From contig NZ_AP023416.1 in assembly GCF_018326305.1 (NCBI RefSeq), positions 434,001 through 498,000 of the forward strand: a stretch of DNA of 64,000 nt. Reading direction: 5' to 3'. Both the position numbers and the translations under genes were made by a program. Positions 7,955-16,723 of the stretch are shown piece after piece (within the stretch, counting starts at the first letter, position 1; every line of letters starts with the position of its first letter). The stretch comes from Vescimonas fastidiosa (GTDB lineage Bacteria; Bacillota; Clostridia; Oscillospirales; Oscillospiraceae). Under the pieces are notes generated by a model. It was not told the origin of the DNA. It was given only the letters and a program-made list of their open reading frames with translations, and searched no databases.

Positions 7955-8047
7955 AGAAAGGACGCTGCAGCAAGCGGTTAGCCCGGTAGTTTTACAAGTT
8001 TACCAAAGTGGAAACCGTCACTTGTCGGAGTGGCGGTTTCTTTTTTG
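7955..8047 (+). ncRNA. Predicted ~90-nt small RNA, antitoxin-RNA-like
   Basis: A consensus promoter is followed by about 90 bases without a gene, closed by a strong intrinsic terminator. The body contains AAGCGGTTAGCCCGGTAG and ACAAGTTTACCAAAG. This arrangement and the terminator text CACTTGTCGGAGTGGCGG resemble, from memory, antisense RNAs of small hol-tox type I toxin-antitoxin loci in Clostridia. No toxin frame was found on the opposite strand beyond the terminator, so it would be an orphan. The transcript itself is inferred. Confidence 0.5.
8011..8046 (+). terminator. Terminator of the small RNA
   Basis: GAAACCGTCACT pairs with AGTGGCGGTTTC around TGTCGG, followed by TTTTTT. The stem could also work on the minus strand. 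Confidence 0.9.
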
Positions 8048-8079
8048 CTGTGGGGTCAGGAGAGACTCGGGGCGTCGGG

Positions 8080-8400
8080 GGTGAGGTCACCCCGTCCCTA
8101 CGGATGACAGGATGGTGCGGTGGGGCGGGCCCATGTGGGGAGCGAACTGAGCGCTGCCAGTGGCAGAGGAAGCGAAGTGAGCGAGTGGCCGCGGTCAAAA
8201 TTTCCAGCGTCCGCCGTAAGGCAGCGCAGAAATTTTGGGCACCGCAACAGGATCATCGGCCCCTACGCACCGTTTATCGATAGATCTTCGTAGGGGCGGA
8301 CGACCCTGTCCGCCCGGTGCAGTGGGTTCTTGATGGTGCGTAGGGGAGGGGCTCTGCCCCTCCCACGGGCCACGGGCGGGGTAGAACCCCGCCCCTACGG
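8080..8400. repeat. Cluster of short GC-rich palindromes (CGTAGGGG family) and other repeats
   Basis: No gene is supported in 8048-8503. It contains palindromic units bounded by CGTAGGG/CCCTACG: about 8081-8102 (GGGGTGA/TCACCCC), 8289-8316 (GGGCGGAC/GTCCGCCC), 8340-8369 (GGGGAGGGGC/GCCCCTCCC) and 8375-8400 (GGGCGGGGT/ACCCCGCCC). A separate hairpin CAAAATTTC/GAAATTTTG spans about 8196-8239. Related units lie near 32.5 and 62.5 kb. Confidence 0.7.
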
Positions 8401-8442
8401 AAATGGGTCAGGAAATGAGATAAACGGGGCGGCGGGGATGCG

Positions 8443-8486
8443 AAAAAGTGGCCTATTCCGGGGCTTGAGCCGGGATAGACCACTTT
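8443..8486 (-). terminator. Terminator downstream of rnj
   Basis: AAGTGG-CTAT-CCGG pairs with CCGG-ATAG-CCACTT with two mismatches. Read on the minus strand the stem is followed by a T run. It could work in both directions. Confidence 0.75.
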
Positions 8487-8503
8487 ATTTTGATTATTTT
8501 ATT

Positions 8504-10162
8504 TTACAGCTTTGTGACCATGGGGATGACCATGGGGCTGCGCTTGGTGTGCTTATACAGGTAGCTGCTCACGGCGCTGCGTACAGCCCGGGAGACCTCG
8601 CCGTCGTCCCGGCGCTTCCGGGCGGGCATGGCGTCCACGGTTTTCTGGGCCACCTCCCGGAGCTGATGCAGCAGCTCCTCGGACTCCTTTACATACACGA
8701 AGCCCCGGGTGACGATCTCCGGCGGGCACAGGAGCTGGTGATCGTGAGAGGACATGGGCAGCACCACCACCACCATGCCGTCCTCAGCCAGGAGCTTGCG
8801 GTCGTTGAGGACCACGGCCCCTACCTCGCCCACGCCGGACCCGTCCACGAACACCTCGCCGGCGGGGACGCTGGTCTCGCACTTAATGTGCTTGCCGGTG
8901 ATCTCGATGACGGAGCCGTTGTCGGCCACCACGATATTATTGGGGTTCATGCCCATGGACTCCGCCACGCGCTTGTGGATCTGCAGCATACGCTGCTCGC
9001 CGTGGAGGGGAATGAAGAAGCGGGGCTTAGTGAGGGCATGGATGATCTTCAGCTCCTCCTGGCAGGCGTGGCCGGAGACATGGAGCATATCCGCCTTGTC
9101 ATACACTACATCCACGCCTTTACGGAACAGCTCGTTGATGACCCGGCCCACCGTCACCTCGTTGCCGGGGATGGCGGAGGCGGAGATGATGACCTTGTCC
9201 GTGGGGCCCACATCGATCTGCTTGTGGGTGGAGAAGGCCATGCGGTACAGGGCGCTCATTTCCTCGCCCTGGGAGCCGGTGGTGACGATGACCTGCTGCT
9301 CCGGGGGCAGATTTTTCAGCCGATTCAGGTCCACCACGGTGCCCTTGGGCACCTTCATATACCCCAGGTCTGTGGAGACCTTCATAATATTCTCCATGCT
9401 GCGGCCGGTGACGGCCACCTTGCGCCCACAGGCGTGGGCGGCGTCAATGACCTGCTGAATGCGGTGGACATTGCTGGCAAAGGTGGTGACGATAATGCGC
9501 TTTTTGCAGCCGGTGAACTGGCGGGTAAAGGTCTTGCCCACGGCTCGCTCACTCATGGTGTACCCGGGGCGCTCCACATTGGTGGAGTCGGCCAGCAGGG
9601 CCAGAACGCCCTCGTGACCCAGGGCACCGAAGCGGGCCAGGTCGATGACCTCCCCGTCGATGGGGGTGGAGTCGATCTTAAAGTCGCCGGTGTGGACAAC
9701 GGTGCCCATGCGGGTGCGGATGGCGAAGGCCACGGAGTCGGCAATGGAGTGGTTCACATGGATGAACTCCACCTGGAACTTGCCGGCCCGGACGGTGCTG
9801 CCCGGCTCCACGGTGATGATCTTGGTGGAGTCCAGCAGGCGGTGCTCCTGGAGCTTCAGCTTAATAAGTCCGGCGGTGAAGCGGGTGCAGTAGATGGGCA
9901 TATTCACCTGCTTGAGAACATAGGGAATGGCCCCGATGTGGTCCTCGTGACCGTGGGTGATGAACAGGCCCCGGAGGCGGTTGTGATTTTTGATCAGGTA
10001 GCTGACATCGGGAATGACACAGTCGATGCCGTACATATCGTCGCCGGGGAAGGCCATGCCGCAGTCCACCACGATGATCTCACCGCCGTATTCGTAGGCG
10101 GTCATGTTTTTACCGATCTCATTGAGGCCGCCCAGGGGGATGATTTTTAATTTTTCTGCCAT
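8504..10162 (-). CDS. rnj: Ribonuclease J
   Basis: A 552-residue metallo-beta-lactamase/beta-CASP nuclease, the usual length for RNase J, which degrades and processes RNA as an endonuclease and 5'-to-3' exonuclease. The zinc motif HGHEDH is at residues 70-75, followed by GDFKIDSTP, the beta-CASP stretch with VTTFASNVHR, and the phosphate-binding MLHVSGHACQEEL. The C-terminal domain ends SPMVIPMVTKL. The start is MAEKLKIIPLGGLNEIG; upstream frame extending to 10594 runs through a repeat and is not coding. AAAAGGAG lies a rather long 13 bases before the ATG. A possible promoter at 10640-10668 would give a leader of nearly 500 bases containing repeat copy B. Confidence 0.96.
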   Translation of the reverse strand: MAEKLKIIPLGGLNEIGKNMTAYEYGGEIIVVDCGMAFPGDDMYGIDCVIPDVSYLIKNHNRLRGLFITHGHEDHIGAIPYVLKQVNMPIYCTRFTAGLIKLKLQEHRLLDSTKIITVEPGSTVRAGKFQVEFIHVNHSIADSVAFAIRTRMGTVVHTGDFKIDSTPIDGEVIDLARFGALGHEGVLALLADSTNVERPGYTMSERAVGKTFTRQFTGCKKRIIVTTFASNVHRIQQVIDAAHACGRKVAVTGRSMENIMKVSTDLGYMKVPKGTVVDLNRLKNLPPEQQVIVTTGSQGEEMSALYRMAFSTHKQIDVGPTDKVIISASAIPGNEVTVGRVINELFRKGVDVVYDKADMLHVSGHACQEELKIIHALTKPRFFIPLHGEQRMLQIHKRVAESMGMNPNNIVVADNGSVIEITGKHIKCETSVPAGEVFVDGSGVGEVGAVVLNDRKLLAEDGMVVVVLPMSSHDHQLLCPPEIVTRGFVYVKESEELLHQLREVAQKTVDAMPARKRRDDGEVSRAVRSAVSSYLYKHTKRSPMVIPMVTKL

Positions 10163-10380
10163 AAAAGTATTGATTCTCCTTTTTAGTTCCGGGGTCGCGG
10201 CGGGCGGGAACAACGCAAAAATGCGCGCCAAAACAAAGGCGCCCCGCCTGCGCCGGGCCCTGCATCGCCCTGCGCGGCGGCGGAGGACCGCCTGACCGTG
10301 ACCGTAGTTTAATTTTTTCGGGGGATAAGCCCCGTTTATCGCATCGCGGCATCCACATTGCACGCGAAAAGATACAGATA
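10163..10380 (-). other. Non-coding GC-rich leader region of rnj
   Basis: No gene is supported here. The stretch holds several short inverted repeats (for example GCGCC/GGCGC near 10235-10255 and GGGGATAAGCCCC near 10320) and would be transcribed as part of the rnj leader if the promoter at 10640-10668 is used. RNase J leaders can be targets of autoregulation, but nothing specific was recognised. Confidence 0.4.
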
Positions 10381-10573
10381 ACTGGCGAAAAATCTTCGAT
10401 TTTTCTGCCAAAGGGATGGCAGTCTGCTGCGCGCATAATTTTGCCGCCTTGCGGCAAAATTTCACACTGGCAGCCTGAGAGGTATTTTTCCCCACGCGCA
10501 TGTCGCAGTGAAAAATGATCCCAATTCTTTGCCGCCTGCGGGCGGCAAACTCTGCGAGGCTTTTTGAAACACC
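10381..10573 (+). repeat. Four-hairpin interspersed repeat, copy B (type 2)
   Basis: Type 2 member. Hairpin 1 TGGCGAAAAATC/GATTTTTCTGCCA, hairpin 2 AATTTTGCCGC/GCGGCAAAATT, hairpin 3 ATTTTTCCCC with GTGAAAAAT around ACGCGCATGTCGC, hairpin 4 TTTGCCGCC/GGGCGGCAAA, then CTCTGCGAGGCTTTTT. It lies between divergent rnj and gdpP. No duplicated host hairpin is seen. Confidence 0.88.
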
Positions 10574-10840
10574 ACAGCCGGTGACACCGATCACTTCGCA
10601 GTGACGGGTTTTGGTGAGGATTTTCCTCGATTATTTTATAGTATAGCACAGTTTTTATCATTTGTACACCCCCAACCGTGCGACGGATTTTGCCCGGGCT
10701 CGACAGAAGGAGGGCGGGACGACCGATTTCAGCGGCGAGGGAGGCCCTTATACGGTCTTCCATGCCGTTATCGAAAATCCTGCTGCTTTGCCGACAGCCT
10801 CAAAAAAATCTGCCCGTCCCAAAAGTCTCGAAAGAACCCC
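10574..10840. other. Non-coding spacer between rnj and gdpP
   Basis: Apart from the minus-strand promoter-like hexamers at 10640-10668, nothing recognisable was seen. No frame here has a convincing start and ribosome site. Confidence 0.4.
10640..10668 (-). promoter_or_regulatory. Possible rnj promoter
   Basis: On the minus strand TGTACA (10663-10668) and TATACT (10640-10645) are 17 bases apart, about 480 bases upstream of rnj. Confidence 0.5.
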
Positions 10841-10869
10841 TTGTCTGCTTTGCGTTATTATGGTATAAT
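10841..10869 (+). promoter_or_regulatory. gdpP operon promoter
   Basis: TTGTCT (10841-10846) and TATAAT (10864-10869) with a 17-base spacer. The start point is expected about 45 bases before gdpP. Confidence 0.75.
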
Positions 10870-10922
10870 GAACAATCAAAATGAAACTGGGTCACTATCC
10901 CTATGCGACAGGAGGGCAGGCA

Positions 10923-12932
10923 ATGAACGGGAAATTACGCAAGCTCGTGCAGACGAATATGGTGCTGTATATCCTGCTGCTGCTGGTGTTTGCCGGACTG
11001 ACGGCGCGGCTGTCGCCGCTGCTTGCCGCCGGTGAGGTGGCGGCGGCCCTGCTGGTGTGGTATGTGAGCCGGCGGCGCAACAAGGTCATGCAGCAGCAGC
11101 TTCACCAGTATGTGGAGCGCATCTCCGGCGGCGCCGACACCGCCAAGACCAGCAATATGCTTTTCGCTCCCATGCCTATGATGGTCTTTAACCCCGACAG
11201 CGAGGATGTGCTGTGGGCCAACGACCTGTTTGCGGAGCTGCCGGGTGTGGGAGAGAACATCTATGAGTCCCGGGTGCGGGATGTGGTAAAGGGCTTCGAG
11301 ACCCACTGGCTCATGGAGGGGAAGCCCGAGTATCCGGGGATTTTCACCTGGAACGACCGGCGCTATCGGGTGTTCGGCTGCCTGTCGCAGCCTGAGGAAA
11401 AGGGTCGCTTCGGGGTGCTGGCCACCACCTATTGGATGGATGTGACGGACCTGGAGCATATGCGCTCTACGCTGGAGGAGACCAAGCCCGTGGCCGCCAT
11501 TGTGATGATCGATAACTACGAGGATCTGATGAGCGCCTGCCCGGAGGGGAAGCGCTCGGCGATACGGGCGGCCATTGAGGAGAAAATGGACCAGTGGCGG
11601 GGCACCTCCGGGGCGCTGCTGATGAAGTACGACCGGGACCGCTACCTGATGGTGTTCACGGAGAAGCAGTACGAGGCCTTTGCCCAGGGGCGGTTTGCCA
11701 TTTTGGACGAGGTGCGCACGGTGCAGGCCGCCGAGGGCGTGTATGCCACCATGTCCATCGGCGTGGGCCGGGAGGCCGGGAGCTACGACGCGCTATTCAA
11801 AAATGCGGGTCTGGCGCTGGAGATGGCCCTGAGCCGGGGCGGAGACCAGGCCGTGGTAAAGGACCGGATGAATTTCGAGTTTTACGGCGGACGGGCCAAG
11901 ACCACGGAAAAGCGCACAAAGGTGAAGTCCCGGGTCATGGCCAACGCCTTGGGCGACCTGATGGACGAAACGGAGCATGTGTATGTTATGGGCCACCAGT
12001 ACGCCGACATGGATACCCTGGGCGCGGCGGCGGGCGTGTGCGCCATTGCCCGTAAGCGGGGCAAGGTCGCCCGGATCGTGATGGACACGGAGAACAACTC
12101 CGTGGGGCCCATGCTGCGAAAGCTGAAGGCCTTGCCGGAGTACAAGGATGTGTTCATCGGCGGCGGCGACGCCTTTTTGCGGGTACAGCCGGACACGCTC
12201 CTGGTGGTGGTGGATACCAACCGCCCGGCCAGTGTGGAGTCGGAGCCTCTGCTGGAGGCGTGCAACCGGGTGGCGGTCATTGACCATCATCGCCGGGGCA
12301 GCAGCTACATTGAAAAAATGGCCCTGAACTTCCACGAGCCCTACGCCTCCTCCGCCAGCGAACTGGTGACGGAGCTGCTGGGCTACCTGCTGGAGCCCGG
12401 CGACCTGCTGAAAACCGAGGCAGAGGCCCTGCTGGCGGGCATTGTGCTGGACACCAAGAACTTTACCAACCGCACCGGAGGCCGGACCTTTGAGGCGGCG
12501 GCGTATCTGCGCCGGGCCGGGGCCGACACCCAGGATGTGCAGCGGATGTTCCAGAGCGATCTGGAGTCTATGATCGACCGCTACGCCATCATACGCCAGG
12601 CGGTGCTGTACCGGGAGGACCTGGCCATCGCCGCCATCGACGAGGAGTGCGAGCGGGTGACGGCGGCCAAGGCGGCCGACGAGCTGCTGACCCTCAGCGG
12701 CGTGCAGGCATCGTTTGTGTTCTACCCAAAGGACGGCGGCGTGTATATCTCCGCCCGGTCCCTGGGCGAGGTGAATGTACAGGTCATTGTGGAGGCTCTG
12801 GGCGGCGGCGGCAACTCCACCAGCGCAGGCGGGCAGCTGCCCGGCGTGACGGTGGAGCAGGTGCGCCAAATGCTCCAGGAAGCCATTGATAAATATTACG
12901 AAAAATCCAACCAAGGAGGAACTGCAAAATGA
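10923..12932 (+). CDS. gdpP: Cyclic-di-AMP phosphodiesterase GdpP
   Basis: A 669-residue membrane-anchored enzyme hydrolysing c-di-AMP. Two N-terminal membrane helices (about 8-50) are followed by a PAS-like domain, a degenerate GGDEF domain, and a DHH/DHHA1 phosphodiesterase. The DHH site is visible as HQYADMD (His358, Asp362, Asp364), VVDTNRP and VIDHHRRG (Asp454-His456), with [12 protein letters not shown] near the C-terminus. The start at 10923 is preferred because AGGAGG precedes it by 7 bases; a start at 10881 would be nearly at the predicted transcription start. It overlaps rplI by 4 bases (ATGA). The order gdpP-rplI-dnaB is conserved in Firmicutes. Confidence 0.95.
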   Translation: MNGKLRKLVQTNMVLYILLLLVFAGLTARLSPLLAAGEVAAALLVWYVSRRRNKVMQQQLHQYVERISGGADTAKTSNMLFAPMPMMVFNPDSEDVLWANDLFAELPGVGENIYESRVRDVVKGFETHWLMEGKPEYPGIFTWNDRRYRVFGCLSQPEEKGRFGVLATTYWMDVTDLEHMRSTLEETKPVAAIVMIDNYEDLMSACPEGKRSAIRAAIEEKMDQWRGTSGALLMKYDRDRYLMVFTEKQYEAFAQGRFAILDEVRTVQAAEGVYATMSIGVGREAGSYDALFKNAGLALEMALSRGGDQAVVKDRMNFEFYGGRAKTTEKRTKVKSRVMANALGDLMDETEHVYVMGHQYADMDTLGAAAGVCAIARKRGKVARIVMDTENNSVGPMLRKLKALPEYKDVFIGGGDAFLRVQPDTLLVVVDTNRPASVESEPLLEACNRVAVIDHHRRGSSYIEKMALNFHEPYASSASELVTELLGYLLEPGDLLKTEAEALLAGIVLDTKNFTNRTGGRTFEAAAYLRRAGADTQDVQRMFQSDLESMIDRYAIIRQAVLYREDLAIAAIDEECERVTAAKAADELLTLSGVQASFVFYPKDGGVYISARSLGEVNVQVIVEALGGGGNSTSAGGQLPGVTVEQVRQMLQEAIDKYYEKSNQGGTAK

Positions 12933-13378
12933 AAGTTATCTTAAAGGCCGATGTGAGAGGCAAGGGTAAGAAGGGCCAGATGATCGAGGTGGCCGAAGGC
13001 TACGCCCGGAACTTCCTGATGCCCAAGGGCTTGGCCGTTCTGGCTACGGCGGACGCGGTAAACACCATGCGCCTGCAGGAAAAGGCAAAGGCCAAGGCCG
13101 ACGCGGAGGCTAAGGCTGCCGCCACGGCCCTTGCCGAGAAGCTCAAGGGCGTGCAGGTGAAGGTGGTCTCCAAGGGCGGCGAGGGCGGTAAGCTCTTCGG
13201 CGCCGTGACGGGCCGGGAAATTTCCGCTGCCCTGACGGAGCAGCACGGCGTGGACATCGACAGCAAGAAGCTGGTGCTGGACGAGCCCATCAAGAGCTTC
13301 GGCAGCTATCAGGTGAAGGCCAAGCTGGGCTTTGAGATCAGCGGCACGGTGTATGTGATCGTGACGGAGGAGAAGTAA
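12929..13378 (+). CDS. rplI: 50S ribosomal protein L9
   Basis: A 149-residue L9 with the N-terminal rRNA-binding domain ([16 protein letters not shown], then [12 protein letters not shown]), a long Ala/Lys-rich connecting helix (about residues 50-80) and the C-terminal domain [12 protein letters not shown]. It is translationally coupled to gdpP through the ATGA overlap. Confidence 0.98.
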   Translation: MKVILKADVRGKGKKGQMIEVAEGYARNFLMPKGLAVLATADAVNTMRLQEKAKAKADAEAKAAATALAEKLKGVQVKVVSKGGEGGKLFGAVTGREISAALTEQHGVDIDSKKLVLDEPIKSFGSYQVKAKLGFEISGTVYVIVTEEK

Positions 13379-13407
13379 GAAAAACAGGACGGAAGGAGGT
13401 TTCCCCT

Positions 13408-14754
13408 ATGCCTATGGACGAGCTGCTGAGCCGTGCCATGCCCCATTCCCCGGAGGCGGAGCAGGCGGTGCTGGGGTCCATGCTCATTGACGCGGACTGC
13501 ATCAAGGATGTGATGGACCGGCTCCAGCCCCAGGATTTTTACCTGCGGCAAAATCGGGAGATCTTCGAGACCATTTATTCCATGTTCATCTACTCCAAGC
13601 CCATCGACGGCGTGACGGTGGCCCGGGAGATGGAAAAAGCCGGGGTATACCGGGAGGATACCCGGGCGTATCTGCTGCAGCTTATGGAGGTGACCCCGAC
13701 CTCTGCCAATGTACTGGAGTACGCGGGCATCATCCGGGACAAGGCCCTGCTGCGCTCCATGGCCAAGGCCGCCGGGGACATTGCGGCCATGGTCCAGGAG
13801 GGGGTGGGCAACGCCGGGGAAATTCTCGCCTCGGCGGAGCAGAAGATCTATGCCATCCGCCAGGGCCGGGGCTCTCAGGAGATGACCCATGTGGGCGTGG
13901 TGGTGGAGGAGGTCATGGACCAGTTGGCCAAGCTCACCGCCGGAGCTGAGCCTCCGGGCCTGTCTACGGGACTTTCCGCTGTGGACAGAAAGATCAACGG
14001 CCTGAATAAGTCCGACCTGCTGCTTCTGGCCGCCCGGCCCGGTATGGGCAAGACCAGTATGGCCCTGAATGTGGCGCTGTCGGTGGCCAAGGCGTCGCCG
14101 GAGAAAACCGTGGCTGTATTTTCCCTGGAAATGTCCAAGGAGCAGCTGGTGACAAGGCTTTTGGCCAATGAGGGACTGATCGAAAACACAAGACTCGCCA
14201 CCGGCAACCTGCGGGAGAGCGACTGGGAGAAGATCGCCCAGGCCGCCTCGGTTCTGAATCGTACCAACATCCGCATCGACGACAACCCCTTGCTCACCGT
14301 GGCGGACATGAACGCCAAGTGCCGCAGGCTCGAAAACCTGGGATTGGTGGTTATCGACTACCTGCAGCTCATGACCTCCGCCGGGGGCAGAAGCTACAGC
14401 GGCGAGAACCGCCAGCAGGCGGTGGCGGACATTTCCCGTATGCTGAAGATCATGGCAAAGGAGCTGCAGGTGCCGGTGTTGTGCCTGTCGCAGCTGTCCC
14501 GTGCCAACGAGAAGCGGGAGGATAAGAGACCCATGCTCTCGGACCTGCGTGAGTCCGGCGCCATTGAGCAGGATGCGGACATCGTCTTGTTCCTGTACCG
14601 GGACGACTATTATAATGAAGATTCCGAAAAGCGGAATATTGCCGAGTGCATCGTGGCCAAGAACCGTCACGGCGAGACCGGCAAGGTGGAGCTGCGCTGG
14701 ATGCCGGAATACACCGCCTTCAGCACCCTGGAAAACCGCTATGAGGAGGAGTGA
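13408..14754 (+). CDS. dnaB: Replicative DNA helicase DnaB/DnaC
   Basis: A 448-residue hexameric replicative helicase. The N-terminal primase-interaction domain (residues about 8-110, PHSPEAEQAVLGSML) is followed by a RecA-like motor with Walker A RPGMGKT (Gly212-Thr216) and Walker B-like LVVIDYLQLM. The C-terminal loops include QLSRANEKREDKRP and LFLYRDDYY. AGGAGG lies before the ATG. No intein is present. Its 3' end overlaps tilS. Confidence 0.97.
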   Translation: MPMDELLSRAMPHSPEAEQAVLGSMLIDADCIKDVMDRLQPQDFYLRQNREIFETIYSMFIYSKPIDGVTVAREMEKAGVYREDTRAYLLQLMEVTPTSANVLEYAGIIRDKALLRSMAKAAGDIAAMVQEGVGNAGEILASAEQKIYAIRQGRGSQEMTHVGVVVEEVMDQLAKLTAGAEPPGLSTGLSAVDRKINGLNKSDLLLLAARPGMGKTSMALNVALSVAKASPEKTVAVFSLEMSKEQLVTRLLANEGLIENTRLATGNLRESDWEKIAQAASVLNRTNIRIDDNPLLTVADMNAKCRRLENLGLVVIDYLQLMTSAGGRSYSGENRQQAVADISRMLKIMAKELQVPVLCLSQLSRANEKREDKRPMLSDLRESGAIEQDADIVLFLYRDDYYNEDSEKRNIAECIVAKNRHGETGKVELRWMPEYTAFSTLENRYEEE

Positions 14755-16099
14755 GGGTCTGGACCTGCTGCCGTTTATGCGGCGGTGGGATATGCTGCCC
14801 CCTCCGGGAGGACGCATTCTCTGCGCCGTCAGCGGCGGGCGGGACTCCATGTGCCTGCTTCACTACCTGTGGACCCTTGGCCGGCGGGAGAATTTTTCCG
14901 TGGCCGCTGTGCATATGAATCACGGCCAGCGGGAGACGGCCCAAAGAGATGTGCTTTTCGTTCAGGATTTTTGCCGGGAGCGGGGCATCCCCTGCGTTAC
15001 GGAGCAGGTGAGTGTGCCGGAAAAGGCAAAGGAGTGGGGCGTGGGCATCGAGGAGGCCGGGCGGCGGCTGCGGTATGAGACCTTCCGCCGGGCGGCGGAG
15101 CTGACCTGCGCGGACCGCATCGCCACGGCCCACCATGCCGCCGACCAGGCGGAGACGGTGCTGCTGAACCTGCTGCGGGGCACGGGCCCCGAGGGCCTGG
15201 CGGGGATCCCTCCGGTGCGGGGGGAGATCATCCGTCCCCTGCTGGAGACCTCCCGGCAGGAGATCGAGGCCTATTTGGAGCAGCACGGCATCGACCATGT
15301 GGAGGATGAGACCAACGGCGACAGGAGCCTGACCCGAAATCGGCTCCGGCTGGACATTATGCCGCTGCTGCGGGAGCTGTATCCCGGCGCAGAAGGGAGC
15401 ATCTGCCGCACGGCGGAGATCCTCCGGCGGGAGGAGGAGTGCTGGCGGGAGCTGGTGGAGCGAGCCCTGCCCGAGAGGGGCACGGAGATGGAGCGCCGGG
15501 TGCTGCTGGAGCTTCCCTATGCCCTGCGGCTGCGGGCCCTGCGGGCCCTGGTGGAGCGCACTGCCGTGGGCCGAAAGGATTACGGCGCGGCGCACTACGA
15601 GGCTATGGAGCGGCTGGCCCACGGGCCGGGGGGGCTTTTACACCTGCCCGGAGGGGTGGTGGCCTTGTGCCGGGGAGAAAAATTTTCCCTGGAAAAGGAG
15701 GACAGAGCCCCGGAGACCGTGGCGCTGCTGCCGGGGGTGACCCGGTGGGGCGGATATACCGTTTTACTTGAAAAATCGGAGCATCCTGTCTCCGGGGGAA
15801 ATGCGCTGGTGCTGGATGCGGATAAGATAACCGGCGGGCTCACCCTGGGCCCGTGCAGGCCCGGGGACGGGCTGTACCTGCCGGAAGGCCGGGGACGGCG
15901 CAGCGTGAAGCGGCTGTGCCTGGACCGGGGCCTGGACCCCGTGGAGCGGGATAGACTGCCTGCCGTTTACGCAGGCGGAAGGCTGGCGGCGGTGTGGCCG
16001 CTGGGCACAGATCGGGAATTTCTGCCCCGGGAGACCGGAGGCATGAGGATTATAATTACCATTGAGAGAGAAACATCAGGAGGACAGAATGATGGCTAA
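14741..16099 (+). CDS. tilS: tRNA(Ile)-lysidine synthase
   Basis: A 452-residue TilS that attaches lysine to C34 of the minor tRNA(Ile), changing its codon and amino-acid identity. The PP-loop ATP-binding motif is SGGRDS (31-36), followed by AAVHMNHGQR, ATAHHAADQAET and RNRLRLDIMP, with the C-terminal TilS domain to the end. The start is uncertain: ATG at 14741 overlaps dnaB by 14 bases and has no ribosome site, while GGAGGAG at 14745-14751 would fit a CTG at 14759; ATG at 14777 is also in frame. The next gene begins within its last codons. tilS-hpt-ftsH linkage is typical of Firmicutes. Confidence 0.93.
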   Translation: MRRSEGLDLLPFMRRWDMLPPPGGRILCAVSGGRDSMCLLHYLWTLGRRENFSVAAVHMNHGQRETAQRDVLFVQDFCRERGIPCVTEQVSVPEKAKEWGVGIEEAGRRLRYETFRRAAELTCADRIATAHHAADQAETVLLNLLRGTGPEGLAGIPPVRGEIIRPLLETSRQEIEAYLEQHGIDHVEDETNGDRSLTRNRLRLDIMPLLRELYPGAEGSICRTAEILRREEECWRELVERALPERGTEMERRVLLELPYALRLRALRALVERTAVGRKDYGAAHYEAMERLAHGPGGLLHLPGGVVALCRGEKFSLEKEDRAPETVALLPGVTRWGGYTVLLEKSEHPVSGGNALVLDADKITGGLTLGPCRPGDGLYLPEGRGRRSVKRLCLDRGLDPVERDRLPAVYAGGRLAAVWPLGTDREFLPRETGGMRIIITIERETSGGQNDG

Positions 16100-16646
16100 A
16101 AGCAACATGAATCAGGATATTTTGAAGGTACTGCTGTCGGAGGAGCAGCTGCATCAGCGCATTCAGGAGATGGGCGATGAGCTGTTTGAAAAGTTCCGGG
16201 ACAAGGACCCTATGTTTGTGGGCGTGCTCAACGGGTGCTTTGTGTTTATGGCAGACCTGGTACGGGCCGCTCAGCTCAAGAGCGAGGTGGAGTTCATCAG
16301 CGTGTCCTCCTATAAAAACGCCACCAAGAGCTCCGGCGTGGTGGAGATCACCCGGGATCTGCAGCGGGATATTACGGGCCGCGACATCATTGTGGTAGAG
16401 GATATTCTCGACTCCGGCAATACCCTCTATTTCCTGCGCAATTATCTGCTGGCCAAGGGCGCCCGGTCTATTACCGTTGTGACCCTGCTGGATAAGCCCT
16501 CCCGCCGGGAAAAGCCCATTGTGGCCGACCTGTCTGGGTTTGAGGTGCCGGACGAGTTTGTGGTGGGCTTTGGCCTGGACTACTGCCAGCAGTACCGCAA
16601 TATGCCCTATATCGGCGTGCTGAAGCCCGAGGTGTACAGCAAGTAA
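16092..16646 (+). CDS. hpt: Hypoxanthine phosphoribosyltransferase
   Basis: A 184-residue purine salvage enzyme converting hypoxanthine (and guanine) with PRPP to the nucleotide. The PRPP-binding loop VVEDILDSGNT is at 101-111, preceded by VGVLNGCFVFMADL, with the C-terminal GFGLDYCQQYRNMPYIGVL. Two adjacent ATG codons exist; 16092 is 7 bases from AGGAGGA while 16089 is only 4. It overlaps the end of tilS by 8 bases. Confidence 0.95.
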   Translation: MAKSNMNQDILKVLLSEEQLHQRIQEMGDELFEKFRDKDPMFVGVLNGCFVFMADLVRAAQLKSEVEFISVSSYKNATKSSGVVEITRDLQRDITGRDIIVVEDILDSGNTLYFLRNYLLAKGARSITVVTLLDKPSRREKPIVADLSGFEVPDEFVVGFGLDYCQQYRNMPYIGVLKPEVYSK

Positions 16647-16686
16647 AGCGCTATCGGCGTGGACGCCGGCTGCGCAAGGACAGGTT

Positions 16687-16712
16687 TTCTCCGGGCGCAT
16701 GGCCCGGGGAAA
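16687..16712 (+). promoter_or_regulatory. Hairpin before lepB
   Basis: TTCTCCGGGC pairs with GCCCGGGGAA (one T-G pair) around GCATG-like loop bases, ending just before the AAAGGAGG site of lepB. It may influence lepB translation or mRNA stability; there is no T run. Confidence 0.4.
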
Positions 16713-16723
16713 AGGAGGTTATC

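Noticed and set aside
8289..8400. CGTAGGGG palindromes as a CRISPR array
   Set aside because: Units are irregularly spaced, in both orientations, with self-complementary middles rather than unique spacers, and no cas genes are nearby.
10163..10594. Upstream extension of rnj to a 696-residue protein
   Set aside because: The extra 144 codons run through repeat copy B and a GC-rich spacer. MAEKLKIIPLGG at 10162 matches the normal RNase J start.
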